From CAYOXD01 sp964407825 (GTDB lineage Bacteria > Desulfobacterota > Desulfobacteria > Desulfobacterales > JAFDDL01), in NCBI GenBank assembly GCA_964407825.1, contig CAYOXD010000082.1:1-13938 (forward strand): 13,938 nucleotides of DNA. Direction: 5' to 3'. The number at the start of each line of letters is the position of its first letter. Within the stretch, counting starts at the first letter, position 1. A program made the position numbers and the translations under genes. The notes below the pieces were generated by a model. It had not been told where the DNA came from. It was given only the letters and a program-made list of their open reading frames with translations, and ran no database searches. Shown in pieces: positions 1 to 8,700 of this stretch.

Positions 1-55
1 CGATGGTCCCCACGTTCACATGCGGCTTGGTCCGCTCAAATTTCTGCTTCGCCAT
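1..55 (-). CDS. tuf: Elongation factor Tu, 5' end only (runs off the window)
   Basis: Only the first 18 codons are present; they read MAKQKFERTKPHVNVGTI, the standard N-terminus of bacterial EF-Tu just before the P-loop GHVDHGKT. EF-Tu is the GTPase that delivers aminoacyl-tRNA to the ribosome. The start is ATG at 55-53, preceded by a strong purine-rich ribosome binding site (GGAGGAAGAAG). It follows rpsG by 112 bases with no gene between, whereas the usual order is rpsL-rpsG-fusA-tuf. EF-G would begin with a different sequence (a NIGIxAHIDAGK-type motif), so this is not fusA. The 56-167 gap shows no convincing promoter or terminator. The right end of the window carries the 3' end of another tuf gene, so the cluster is flanked by two copies. 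Confidence 0.93.
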   Translation of the reverse strand, partial: MAKQKFERTKPHVNVGTI

Positions 56-167
56 GTTGCTTCTTCCTCCAAATCAAAGGAGCGATTGGATACCTTTTTT
101 ATCGAAACGCCCGTGTGCGCAGCGGCCCCCCTGAGCCGTCAGCACCGGACCGTGTGCTATTACCGGA

Positions 168-638
168 TCACCAGCGGAAATGCGCGAAGGCCTTGTTGGC
201 CTCGGCCATCTTGTGGGTATCTTCCTTCTTTTTGACCGATGCGCCCCTCTGATTGGCTGCATCCAGCAGCTCGCCGGCCAGCTTGTTGGACATGTCCCGT
301 TCCGAGCGCCCCTGGGCAAACTTGATGATCCACCGGATCCCCAAAGCCATCCTGCGGGAGTGCCGGATCTCGGTGGGCACCTGGTAGGTGGAACCGCCCA
401 CACGGCGAGATTTGACCTCAATCACCGGCTTCACATTGTCGAGGGCCTTTTCAAAGACCTTCAGGGGCTCTTCATTGGACTTTTCCCTAATAATATCGAA
501 GGCTTTATAGAGAATCGTCTCGGCCGTGCTCTTTTTGCCATCCCGCATAATGGAATTAATGAACTTCGCAACCAGCTTGTTGTTATGTTTGGGATCCGGG
601 ATAACCGGCCGTTCTGGCACTTCTCTTCTTCTCGGCAT
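168..638 (-). CDS. rpsG: 30S ribosomal protein S7
   Basis: A 156-residue protein beginning MPRRREVPERPVIPDPKHNN and ending AFAHFRW, a full-length bacterial uS7. S7 binds the 3' major domain of 16S rRNA, nucleates assembly of the 30S head and lines the E/P-site side of the mRNA channel. Visible family features are the basic N-terminal tail, the KFINSIMRDGKK block (about residues 25-36), the GGSTYQVPTEIRHSRR block (about 81-96) and the KKKEDTHKMAEANKAFAHF C-terminal helix. In E. coli S7 is the translational repressor of the str operon; whether that holds here is unknown. The spacer to rpsL is 44 bases. The ATG at 638 has only a weak purine-rich stretch upstream (GAAGATGG), so translation may be partly coupled to rpsL. 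Stop is TGA. Confidence 0.98.
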   Translation of the reverse strand: MPRRREVPERPVIPDPKHNNKLVAKFINSIMRDGKKSTAETILYKAFDIIREKSNEEPLKVFEKALDNVKPVIEVKSRRVGGSTYQVPTEIRHSRRMALGIRWIIKFAQGRSERDMSNKLAGELLDAANQRGASVKKKEDTHKMAEANKAFAHFRW

Positions 639-682
639 AGCTTACACCATCTTCAAGTTATGGTTATGAAAATTCAAACCTG

Positions 683-1054
683 TCATTTGGGTCTTTTAGC
701 TCCGTATTTGGACCGTCCCTGCTTGCGGTCTTCCACACCGAGGGTATCCAGGGTCCCGCGGACGATGTGATAGCGGACGCCCGGAAGATCCTTCACGCGG
801 CCGCCGCGTACCAGCACCACGGAGTGCTCCTGAAGATTGTGGCCGATCCCGGGAATATAGGCGGTCACCTCGATCCCGGTGGTAAGACGGACCCTGGCCA
901 CTTTTCGAAGGGCCGAGTTGGGCTTCTTCGGCGTGGACGTATACACCCGGGTGCATACTCCCCGCTTTTGCGGCGCCCCCTTGAGCGCGGGAGTGGCGGT
1001 CTTCTGAAGGACTCTCTTCCTACCTTTTCTTACTAGCTGGTTGATGGTCGGCAT
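683..1054 (-). CDS. rpsL: 30S ribosomal protein S12
   Basis: A 123-residue bacterial uS12, complete from MPTINQLVRKGRKR to SKYGAKRPK. S12 sits at the decoding centre on the 30S interface and controls tRNA selection accuracy. The two loops where streptomycin-resistance changes arise are wild type: TPKKPNSALRKV with K43 and VRGGRVKDLPGVRYH with K88 (numbering with Met1). D89 in the second loop is the residue RimO methylthiolates in other bacteria and is conserved. The start is ATG at 1054 behind AAGGGGA with a short spacer, a strong binding site. rpsL is the first gene after the promoter at 1118-1144 and is followed by rpsG and tuf, so it heads a str-type operon, though reading through from rpoC is likely too. 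Confidence 0.99.
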   Translation of the reverse strand: MPTINQLVRKGRKRVLQKTATPALKGAPQKRGVCTRVYTSTPKKPNSALRKVARVRLTTGIEVTAYIPGIGHNLQEHSVVLVRGGRVKDLPGVRYHIVRGTLDTLGVEDRKQGRSKYGAKRPK

Positions 1055-1100
1055 CTTTTCCCCTTAAAAGTGGCGATGATCCACACTCAAAATTCACCCA

Positions 1101-1144
1101 TTGACAAAAGCCGAACTAGTATACAGAAAGCCCGTTTTTGTCAA
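1101..1144. repeat. Inverted repeat embracing the rpsL promoter
   Basis: Two perfect 9-base arms, TTGACAAAA at 1101-1109 and its complement TTTTGTCAA at 1136-1144, are separated by 26 bases. The high-coordinate arm supplies the -35 box of the rpsL promoter on the minus strand. The other arm places an identical TTGACA on the plus strand just downstream of the expected transcription start. The arrangement could be an operator, a start-site hairpin or coincidence; the sequence alone does not decide. Confidence 0.6.
1118..1144 (-). promoter_or_regulatory. Sigma70-type promoter for rpsL-rpsG-tuf
   Basis: On the minus strand a perfect -35 TTGACA (1144-1139) is followed after 15 bases by TATACT (1123-1118), five of six to the -10 consensus. 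The 15-base spacer is short; reading the -10 two bases later as TACTAG gives 17 but a poorer box. Transcription would begin about 1112-1108, giving a leader of roughly 55 bases before rpsL. It starts only 20 bases after the rpoC stop codon in an AT-rich gap without a terminator hairpin. Confidence 0.7.
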
Positions 1145-1164
1145 GCACAATGTTTTATTTTTTA

Positions 1165-4100
1165 TTACCCCGCCTCCACGGAGATCAGGCCGTAGCCGGG
1201 GAGCCCCGTACCGGCGGGAATCAGCCGGCCCATGATCACATTCTCCTTCAACCCCCGGAGATAATCCACAGCGCCAGCGATGCTGGCATCGGTGAGCACC
1301 TTCGTGGTCTCCTGAAAGGAGGCCGCGGAAATGAAGCTGTCCGTACTCAGAGAGGCCTTGGTGATGCCGAGAATCAAAGATTCGGCCATGGCGGGTTTTC
1401 CGCCCTGCTCGATGATAGCCTGGTTCACCTCCTCGAACCGGGTCCGGTCCACCTGTTCCTCAAGGATGAAATCCGTGTCTCCGATATCGGTGATCTTGAC
1501 CCGGCGCATCATCTGGCGGACGATTACCTCGATGTGCTTATCGTTGATGCGAACCCCCTGAAGCCGATACACCTCCTGAACCTCGTTGACCAGGTAGCGG
1601 GCCAGGGCCACCTCGCCCTTGATATTCAAGATGTCCTGGGGATTGGCGGCCCCACCGATCAGGGGTTCGCCGGCGCGAATATAATCTCCCTCGTACACAT
1701 TGATATGCTTGCCGCGCGGGATCAGATACTCCTTCTTTTCGCCGGCGCCCACCGGTGTAACGGTAACCTTCTGTTTCCCCTTCTTGGTTCCCTTGGAAAT
1801 GGAGACATACCCGTCGATCTCACTGAGAGTGGAGGCCTCCTTGGGTTTTCGCACTTCGAAGAGCTCGGCCACCCGGGGCAGACCACCGGTGATGTCCTTG
1901 GTCTTGGTGGTGGCCCGGGGCAGCTTTGCGACAATATCCCCGGCCTTCACTTCATCGTTTTCCTCCACCAGCAGGATGGCGTCCGTGGGCAGGATATAGC
2001 GCGCCATGCCGCCTCCCTTGAGCCGGGCCGTTTTCCCGCTCTCATCCTTGATGGAGATCCGCGGCCGCACATCTCCCGTCTTCGACTCGATGATGGTCCG
2101 ACTGGATTTCCCCGTGACGGGATCCACCTTCTCCTGCATGGTTTTTCCGAGGGCGATGTCACCGAATTTGGCAACACCCGGTGCCTCGGTAATGATCGGC
2201 GTGGTGAAGGGGTCCCAGACGGCCAGGGTGTCGCCGGCCTTTACGGCCTGGCCGTCCTCCACGATCAGATGCGCACCATAGATGACCGGGTGACGCTCCC
2301 GCTCCCGGCCTGTGTTCCCGACGATGGAAAACTCACCGCCCCGGCGGTTCATGACGACGATTTGGTTTTCCGCGTTGCGCACCACCTTTAGCGTCTCATC
2401 GAACCGGATAGTGCCCTCGACCCTGGCGCGGATGTCCGCCTGCTCCACCCGCCGGCTCGCCGTGCCGCCGATGTGAAAGGTCCGCATGGTCAGCTGGGTT
2501 CCCGGCTCTCCGATGGACTGGGCAGCCAGAATCCCCACGGCCTGGCCGATCTCCACCCGCTGCCCATGGGCAAGATCCCGGCCATAGCACTTGGCACAGA
2601 CACCGAATCGGGTGCGGCACGTCAACACGGAACGGATCTTGACGTTGGCAATGCCCAGGGCTTCGATCCTTTCAGCGGCCGTTTCGTCAATCTCCTGCCC
2701 GGCGGTCACCACAACCTCATCGGTAAAGGGGTCCAAGATATCCTCCACGGCCGTCCTTCCCAGGATCCGCTCGCCGATCTCCTGAATCACCTCACCGCCC
2801 TCCATGAGCGGCTCCACCTCCACGCCCATCAGAGTGCCGCAGTCGGGCTCCATAACGGTACAGTCCTGGGCCACGTCCGCCAGACGCCGGGTGAGGTATC
2901 CTGAGTTGGCCGTTTTCAACGCCGTATCGGCCAGCCCCTTTCGCGCCCCATGGGTGGAGATGAAGTACTGGAGCACCGAGAGGCCTTCCCTGAAATTGGC
3001 GGTAATGGGCGTCTCGATGATCTCGCCAGAGGGTTTTGCCATGAGCCCGCGCATCCCCGCCAACTGCCGCATCTGGTCCTTGCTGCCCCGGGCGCCGGAG
3101 TCTGCCATCATGTAAATGGGATTGAAGGCCTCCCGGATGACCGGTTCGCCCTTCTCGTCCTTCATGGGTTTGGCCTCGTCATCCAACTCAGGCGACTGCT
3201 TCATTGCCTCCATCATTTCGTTGGCGATGTCATCGGTGGCCTTTGCCCAGATATCGACGACTTTATTGTATTTTTCTCCCTGGGTGATGAGCCCCTCCGT
3301 GTACTGCCGGCCGATTTCCGTGACCTGGTTTTCGGCCTTTTTGAGAATATCCCATTTCGATTTGGGGATGATCATGGCGTCGATGGAAATGGAAAGCCCG
3401 CCCTGGGTGGAGTACCGGTACCCGATGTCCTTGAGCCGGTCTGAAAGAATGACCGTCGCCTTGGGACCGAGGTTGCGGTAGACGGCGTCGATGAGCTCCC
3501 TGAGGGACTTTTTGCCCTGAACCGCGTTGACGCGGCTGAAGGGAATCTCCGGCTGTTTCTCGACCACCATGAAGATATGGTACCGTCCCTGATCGGACCG
3601 GACGGAGTGGATCTTTCCCGCCTCGAGGGCGAACAGGGCATCAGCCGCCTTGTCATCGGCATTGAATACCCGTTTGAACTCATCGGAGCGCACCCGGCCC
3701 AGCAAGCCGTCGTTTTCCTTGTCCAAACTCTGGGAGTAAGTCTTGACCAGATCGTTAAACGCTTCGCCGGCCTTGAGCTTTTTCAGGACCTCCTCGGCCG
3801 TTGCCTTGTCCGGCACCGCGATGTGTTTCAGGATCAGAACCGAATCGGTGGGCATGATGTCCCAGAGCAGAATCCGGCCGACCGTGGTCTTGACCCGTTC
3901 CCCATCCATCCGCACGATGACTTCCGCATGCAGATCGATGACCCGGGCGTCATATGCGCAGCGGACCTCTTCGGTGCTCGAAAAGAGTCTTCCTTCACCC
4001 CGGGCCCCCTTGAGGATCTTGGTCATGTAGTAGATCCCGAGGACGATATCCTGGCTCGGCACGATGATGGGGCTGCCGTTGGCGGGCGAGAGGATGTTGT

Positions 4101-5562
4101 TGCTCGAGAGCATCAGCACCCGAGCCTCGATCTGGGCCTCCACCGATAGGGGAATGTGCACGGCCATCTGGTCCCCGTCGAAATCCGCGTTGAAGGCGGT
4201 ACACACCAGCGGATGCAGCTGGATGGCCTTTCCCTCGATGAGGATGGGCTCGAAAGCCTGAACCCCCAGCCGGTGAAGGGTCGGCGCCCGATTCAAGAGC
4301 ACGGGATATTCGCGCACCACCTCGTCCAGTGTATCCCAGACCTCCGGGATCTCCCGCTCCACCATCTTTTTGGCGCTCTTGATGGTGGACACCAGCCCCT
4401 TTCTCTCCAGTCGGTAATAGACAAAGGGCTTGAACAGCTCGAGGGCCATCTTCTTCGGCAAGCCGCACTGGTGAAGCCGGAGGTTCGGTCCCACGGTGAT
4501 CACGGTACGACCGGAATAATCCACCCGTTTACCCAAGAGGTTCTGTCGGAATCGGCCCTGCTTTCCCTTGAGGGTGTCGCTCAGGGATTTCAGGGGCCGC
4601 TTGTTGGTACCGGTGACGACGCGGCCGTGACGGCCATTGTCGAAGAGGACATCCACCGATTCCTGGAGCATGCGCTTTTCGTTCCGCACGATGATATCCG
4701 GCGCCTTCAGATCGATGAGCCGACGCAGCCGGTTGTTCCGGTTGATGACCCGGCGGTACAGATCGTTCAGATCCGATGTGGCGAAACGGCCGCCCTCCAG
4801 AGGCACCAGGGGCCTCAGATCCGGCGGCAGCACCGGAATCACGTCCATGATCATCCACACCGGGTTGATGCCCGAACGTCTGAAGGCATCGACGATCTTA
4901 AGCCGTTTGGCCAGTTTCTGACGCTTGGTGGCCGAACCGGTGGAGCGGATCTCGGTCTTCAGCTGGACGTAGATCTCCTCCAGGTTGAGCCCATCGAGCA
5001 TCTTGTAGACAGCTTCCGCGCCGATGCCCGCCTCGAACTTGGCGCCGAAGGCTTCGACGGCCTCACGATACTTGTCGTCCGTAAGAAGCTGCCCCTTGGC
5101 CAGGGTCGTGTCCTTGGGGTCGGTCACGATGTAGCAGTCGAAGTAGAGGACCTTCTCCATATTCTTCAGCGTCAAATCGAGCAAATTTCCGATCTTGCTG
5201 GGAAGACTCTTCAGAAACCAGATGTGCGACACCGGCGTCGCCAGCTCGATGTGTCCCATCCGCTCCCGACGCACCTTGGACTGGATCACCTCAACGCCGC
5301 ATTTTTCGCAGATCACCCCGCGGTGCTTCATCCGCTTGTATTTACCGCAGTTGCACTCGTAATCCTTGGTGGGGCCAAATATCTTGGCACAGAACAGCCC
5401 TTCTCGCTCGGGCTTGAACGTGCGATAGTTGATGGTTTCCGGCTTTTTGATCTCCCCGTGGGACCATTCGCGAATCTGGGCAGACGATGCCAGGGAAACC
5501 TTGACACCGGTGTACAGTCTTGGATCCGTCGGTTTTGCGAAAAAATCGTATATTGTTTCCAT
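1165..5562 (-). CDS. rpoC: RNA polymerase beta' subunit with an internal parvulin-like domain
   Basis: A 1465-residue beta' subunit of DNA-dependent RNA polymerase. It carries the N-terminal zinc ribbon (C70, C72, C85, C88), the catalytic Mg2+ motif NADFDGD (458-464, Asp460/462/464), the second zinc site (C908, C982, C989, C992), the bridge-helix/trigger-loop segment (MRTFHIGG at about 1026-1033) and the conserved C-terminal ENVIMGRLIPAGTG. An SI3-type insertion of about 175 residues splits the trigger loop (about 1037-1213), as in E. coli. The odd part is residues about 573-672, about 100 extra residues between VGRILLWDIMP and PFSRVNAVQGKK, where E. coli has only a short loop; they look like a parvulin domain (separate entry). 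The reading frame is intact and conserved blocks resume on both sides, so this is not a frameshift or split gene. Start ATG at 5562 has AGGA 8-9 bases upstream. It lies 149 bases after rpoB and is probably cotranscribed. Confidence 0.99.
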   Translation of the reverse strand: METIYDFFAKPTDPRLYTGVKVSLASSAQIREWSHGEIKKPETINYRTFKPEREGLFCAKIFGPTKDYECNCGKYKRMKHRGVICEKCGVEVIQSKVRRERMGHIELATPVSHIWFLKSLPSKIGNLLDLTLKNMEKVLYFDCYIVTDPKDTTLAKGQLLTDDKYREAVEAFGAKFEAGIGAEAVYKMLDGLNLEEIYVQLKTEIRSTGSATKRQKLAKRLKIVDAFRRSGINPVWMIMDVIPVLPPDLRPLVPLEGGRFATSDLNDLYRRVINRNNRLRRLIDLKAPDIIVRNEKRMLQESVDVLFDNGRHGRVVTGTNKRPLKSLSDTLKGKQGRFRQNLLGKRVDYSGRTVITVGPNLRLHQCGLPKKMALELFKPFVYYRLERKGLVSTIKSAKKMVEREIPEVWDTLDEVVREYPVLLNRAPTLHRLGVQAFEPILIEGKAIQLHPLVCTAFNADFDGDQMAVHIPLSVEAQIEARVLMLSSNNILSPANGSPIIVPSQDIVLGIYYMTKILKGARGEGRLFSSTEEVRCAYDARVIDLHAEVIVRMDGERVKTTVGRILLWDIMPTDSVLILKHIAVPDKATAEEVLKKLKAGEAFNDLVKTYSQSLDKENDGLLGRVRSDEFKRVFNADDKAADALFALEAGKIHSVRSDQGRYHIFMVVEKQPEIPFSRVNAVQGKKSLRELIDAVYRNLGPKATVILSDRLKDIGYRYSTQGGLSISIDAMIIPKSKWDILKKAENQVTEIGRQYTEGLITQGEKYNKVVDIWAKATDDIANEMMEAMKQSPELDDEAKPMKDEKGEPVIREAFNPIYMMADSGARGSKDQMRQLAGMRGLMAKPSGEIIETPITANFREGLSVLQYFISTHGARKGLADTALKTANSGYLTRRLADVAQDCTVMEPDCGTLMGVEVEPLMEGGEVIQEIGERILGRTAVEDILDPFTDEVVVTAGQEIDETAAERIEALGIANVKIRSVLTCRTRFGVCAKCYGRDLAHGQRVEIGQAVGILAAQSIGEPGTQLTMRTFHIGGTASRRVEQADIRARVEGTIRFDETLKVVRNAENQIVVMNRRGGEFSIVGNTGRERERHPVIYGAHLIVEDGQAVKAGDTLAVWDPFTTPIITEAPGVAKFGDIALGKTMQEKVDPVTGKSSRTIIESKTGDVRPRISIKDESGKTARLKGGGMARYILPTDAILLVEENDEVKAGDIVAKLPRATTKTKDITGGLPRVAELFEVRKPKEASTLSEIDGYVSISKGTKKGKQKVTVTPVGAGEKKEYLIPRGKHINVYEGDYIRAGEPLIGGAANPQDILNIKGEVALARYLVNEVQEVYRLQGVRINDKHIEVIVRQMMRRVKITDIGDTDFILEEQVDRTRFEEVNQAIIEQGGKPAMAESLILGITKASLSTDSFISAASFQETTKVLTDASIAGAVDYLRGLKENVIMGRLIPAGTGLPGYGLISVEAG
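3547..3846 (-). other. Parvulin-type peptidyl-prolyl isomerase-like domain inside RpoC
   Basis: This stretch encodes RpoC residues about 573-672. It follows the parvulin (PpiC/Pin1/SurA rotamase) pattern from end to end. LKHIAV opens like the [AS]RHILV strand, with H580. The helix EEVLKKLKAGEAFNDLVKTY matches EEIxxxLKxGxDFxxLAxxY. SQSLDKENDGLLG (610-622) matches the SxDxxSxxxGGDLG loop. F629 and F633 are spaced like Met130 and Phe134 of Pin1. FALEAGKIHSV matches FALxxGExSxPV, and QGRYHIFMV (H662) matches FGYHIIKV. Both signature histidines are present; the Cys/Asp active-site position appears to be Ser612, so catalysis is uncertain. Codon use looks like the rest of the gene. The fold assignment is by eye from known family motifs. 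Confidence 0.8.
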
Positions 5563-5642
5563 ATATTAATTCCTAATGCTGGCTGCGCCCGCACCCCGGA
5601 TCATGGCCATGGCCACCACCCGATGGGTACGGACAGGGTTGG

Positions 5643-5681
5643 CCGTGCCGCGCACGTGGCCAGCCACGCACGCCCGCACGG
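5643..5681 (-). promoter_or_regulatory. Large GC-rich hairpin in the rpoB-rpoC spacer
   Basis: On the minus strand CCGTGC (5681-5676) pairs with GCACGG (5648-5643). After a small internal loop GCGTG pairs with TGCGC (two G-U pairs), then CGTGG with CCACG, closed by the tetraloop CTGG. That makes about 16 pairs in 39 bases. No T-run follows in the direction of transcription, so it is not an ordinary terminator. It sits in the middle of the 149-base spacer and could be an RNA processing or stability element, or a dispersed palindromic repeat. Confidence 0.6.
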
Positions 5682-5711
5682 GTTCTAAGCAATAAAACAT
5701 TGCTCTCAGCA

Positions 5712-8700
5712 TCAAGTTTGTCCCTGTATCAGGGAGACATCCAATCCAAGTGACTGCAGCTCCTTGGTAAGAACCCGGAAGGACTCGGGCAGGCCCGGTT
5801 CAAGCGAATTCTGCCCCTTGACGATCTTCTCGTACATGCGGGTTCTGCCGGCCATATCATCGGACTTGACCGTCAGGAATTCCTGGAGCGCATTGGCGGC
5901 TCCATAGGCCTCCATGGCCCATACCTCCATTTCCCCCAGCCGCTGGCCACCGAACTGGGCTTTACCGCCGAGGGGCTGCTGGGTCACCAGCGAATAAGGT
6001 CCGATGGACCGCGCGTGGATCTTGTCATCCACCAGGTGGTGAAGCTTCAGCATATACATGGTGCCGACCGTAATCTTCTCGTTGAAGGCCTCGCCGGTTC
6101 GGCCGTCGTAAAGCGTTGCCTGGGCGGTCCGGCTCAGGCCCGCCTCGCTCAGCAGGTCCTTTACCTCTTCCTCCTTGGCACCGTTGAACACCGGCGTGGC
6201 CATATGGACACCATTGACGTAACGACCGGCAAGGCTCATCAGGCCCTCCTCGTCGAGCGCCAGGATGTCCTCCTTTTCAAGGGGCCCGTCGAAGATATGC
6301 AGCATCTTCTCCTGGAGTTCCTCCTTCCGGGCGTCCTCCATCAGCGCAGCGATCTGGTCCCCGAGGCCCTTGGCCGCCCGGCCCAGATGGATTTCCAGGA
6401 TCTGCCCGACATTCATGCGCGAGGGAACCCCCAGGGGATTGAGCACCATGTCCACCGCCCTGCCGTCGGCGAAATAGGGCATGTCCTCCGTCGGAAGGAT
6501 CCGTGAGACCACGCCCTTGTTCCCGTGCCTTCCGGCCATTTTGTCGCCAACAGACAGCTTTCGCTTCATGGCCACATAGACCTTGACCATCTTAATGACG
6601 CCCGGCGGCAGATCGTCCCCCCTGTCAAAGCGGCTGATCTGATTTTCAAAATCCTCCCTGAACTTATCACACTGCCTGGCGTAGCCCGCCAGCAGATCGT
6701 GCATCTCCTCGGTCACCCGACTGTCGGCGAGAACGAGGCCTTCGAGCTGCGCCAGGGGGACATCGGACAGCTTTTCGGGGACGATTTTATCGCCCTTGGC
6801 AATCTGGTTCTTCTTTCCCTTTTTCAGGCTGGTTACGGCCTCCTGGCCATCCAGGAGCCGCTGCAGCCGTTCGCGGATGATCTGGCCCGTGATGGCGATC
6901 TTCTCATCCCGGTCCTTTTCCATCCGGCTGATCTCGGATGTCTCGATATCCTTCGAGCGCTGGTCCTTTTCCACCCCGCGGCGGGCAAACACCTTGGCAT
7001 CGATGACGATCCCCTCCACGCCGGGCGGCACACGAAGAGAGGTATCCTTTACCTCTCCCGCCTTTTCCCCGAATATGGCGCGCAGGAGTTTTTCCTCGGG
7101 AGACAGCTGGGTTTCGCCCTTGGGCGTCACCTTCCCCACCAGGATATCTCCCTGGCCCACCTCAGCCCCCAGACGGATAATCCCGCTGTCATCGAGATTT
7201 TTCAGGGCCTCTTCACCGACGTTGGGAATGTCCCGGGTGATTTCCTCCTTGCCGAGCTTCGTATCCCGGGCCACCATCTCAAATTCTTCAATGTGGACAG
7301 AGGTGTAAACCCCGTCACGAACCAGGCGTTCGCTGACAAGGATGGAGTCCTCAAAATTGTATCCCCCCCAGGGCATGAAGGCGACGATCACATTCTTGCC
7401 CAGGGCCAATTCCCCCTGTTCCGTGGCGGGTCCGTCGCAGATAATCTCACCTGCCTGGACATGCTGGCCCTTTTTCACAATGGGCCGATGATTGAAGCAT
7501 GTGTTCTGGTTGGACCGGACGAACTTCTGCAGGTTATAGATGGTGACGTCCTCATTCGGCCCGTTGTCACCGGTATTGTGTCGGAGCACGATCCTGGAGG
7601 CGTCCACATCCACCACCACGGCATCATGGTCCGCAACGATGGTCACGCCGGAATCCTTGGCCACCACCCCCTCTATACCGGTACCCACCAGCGGGGCCTC
7701 GCTGGTGATCAGCGGCACCGCCTGACGCTGCATGTTGGAGCCCATGAGCGCACGGTTGGCGTCGTCATTCTCCAGAAAAGGAATCAGCGAGGCCGACACG
7801 CTCACCAGCTGGTTGGGGGAGATGTCCATCAGCTCAATCTGCTCCCGCTCCACCATCATGAACTCGCCGCCCACCCGGGAGGTCACCAGCGCATTCTCGT
7901 ACTGGTTTTCCTCATTCACCGGTGCGTTGGCCTGGGCAATGGGGTGATCCTTCTCCTCGAAAGCGCTCAGGAACTTGACCTCCTCCGTGACGGTGGAATC
8001 CTTCACCACGCGATAGGGCGTTTCGATAAATCCGTAGTCATTCACCCGGGCATAGGTACTCAGGGACACGATCAGACCGATATTCGGTCCCTCAGGGGTC
8101 TCAATGGGGCAAATCCGGCCGTAGTGGGACGGATGCACGTCCCGGACCTCGAAACCGGCCCGCTCCCGGGTCAGCCCGCCGGGTCCAAGGGCGCTCAACC
8201 GACGTTTATGGGTGGTTTCCGAAAGCGGGTTGGTCTGGTCCATGAACTGGCTCAGCTGGCTGGTGCCGAAAAACTCCTTGACAACCGCGGATACGGGCTT
8301 CGGGTTGATCAGATCATGGGGCATGAGCGCATCGACCTCCTGGAGACTCATGCGCTCCTTGATGGCCCTCTCCATCCGCACCAGGCCGATCCGGTAATGG
8401 TTTTCCAGCAGTTCTCCCACAGCCCGCACCCGCCGGTTCCCCAGATGATCGATATCGTCCACCACGCCCTGGGTGTCGCGAAGCTCCACCAGGGTTTTAG
8501 CGGTGAGAAGGATATCCTCCTTGCGCAGGGTCGTGACGTTCAGGGGCGCGTTAATGCCCAGGCGCAGGTTGATCTTAAGCCTCCCGACGCCGGACAGATC
8601 ATAATAAGCCGATTTGAAAAACAGGTGATCGATAAAATCCTGGGCCACCTCGGGGGTGGCGGGGTTTCCGGGGCGCAGCCGCCGGTAAATTTCGATCAGG

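Noticed and set aside
56..90. CTCC/GGAG pairing that could mask the tuf binding site
   Set aside because: Only four base pairs around an eight-base loop; too weak to propose as a regulatory structure.
1138..2391. 417-codon plus-strand frame opposite the rpoC 3' end, and a similar 510-codon one at 4156-5688
   Set aside because: Both are antisense shadows of rpoC; their residue make-up (rich in His, Gly, Leu, Asp) is what complementary reading of these codons produces.
3118..5562. rpoC as two genes or a frameshifted gene because of the unusual insert
   Set aside because: The frame is continuous and conserved beta' blocks flank the insert on both sides in the same frame, so it is an in-frame domain insertion.
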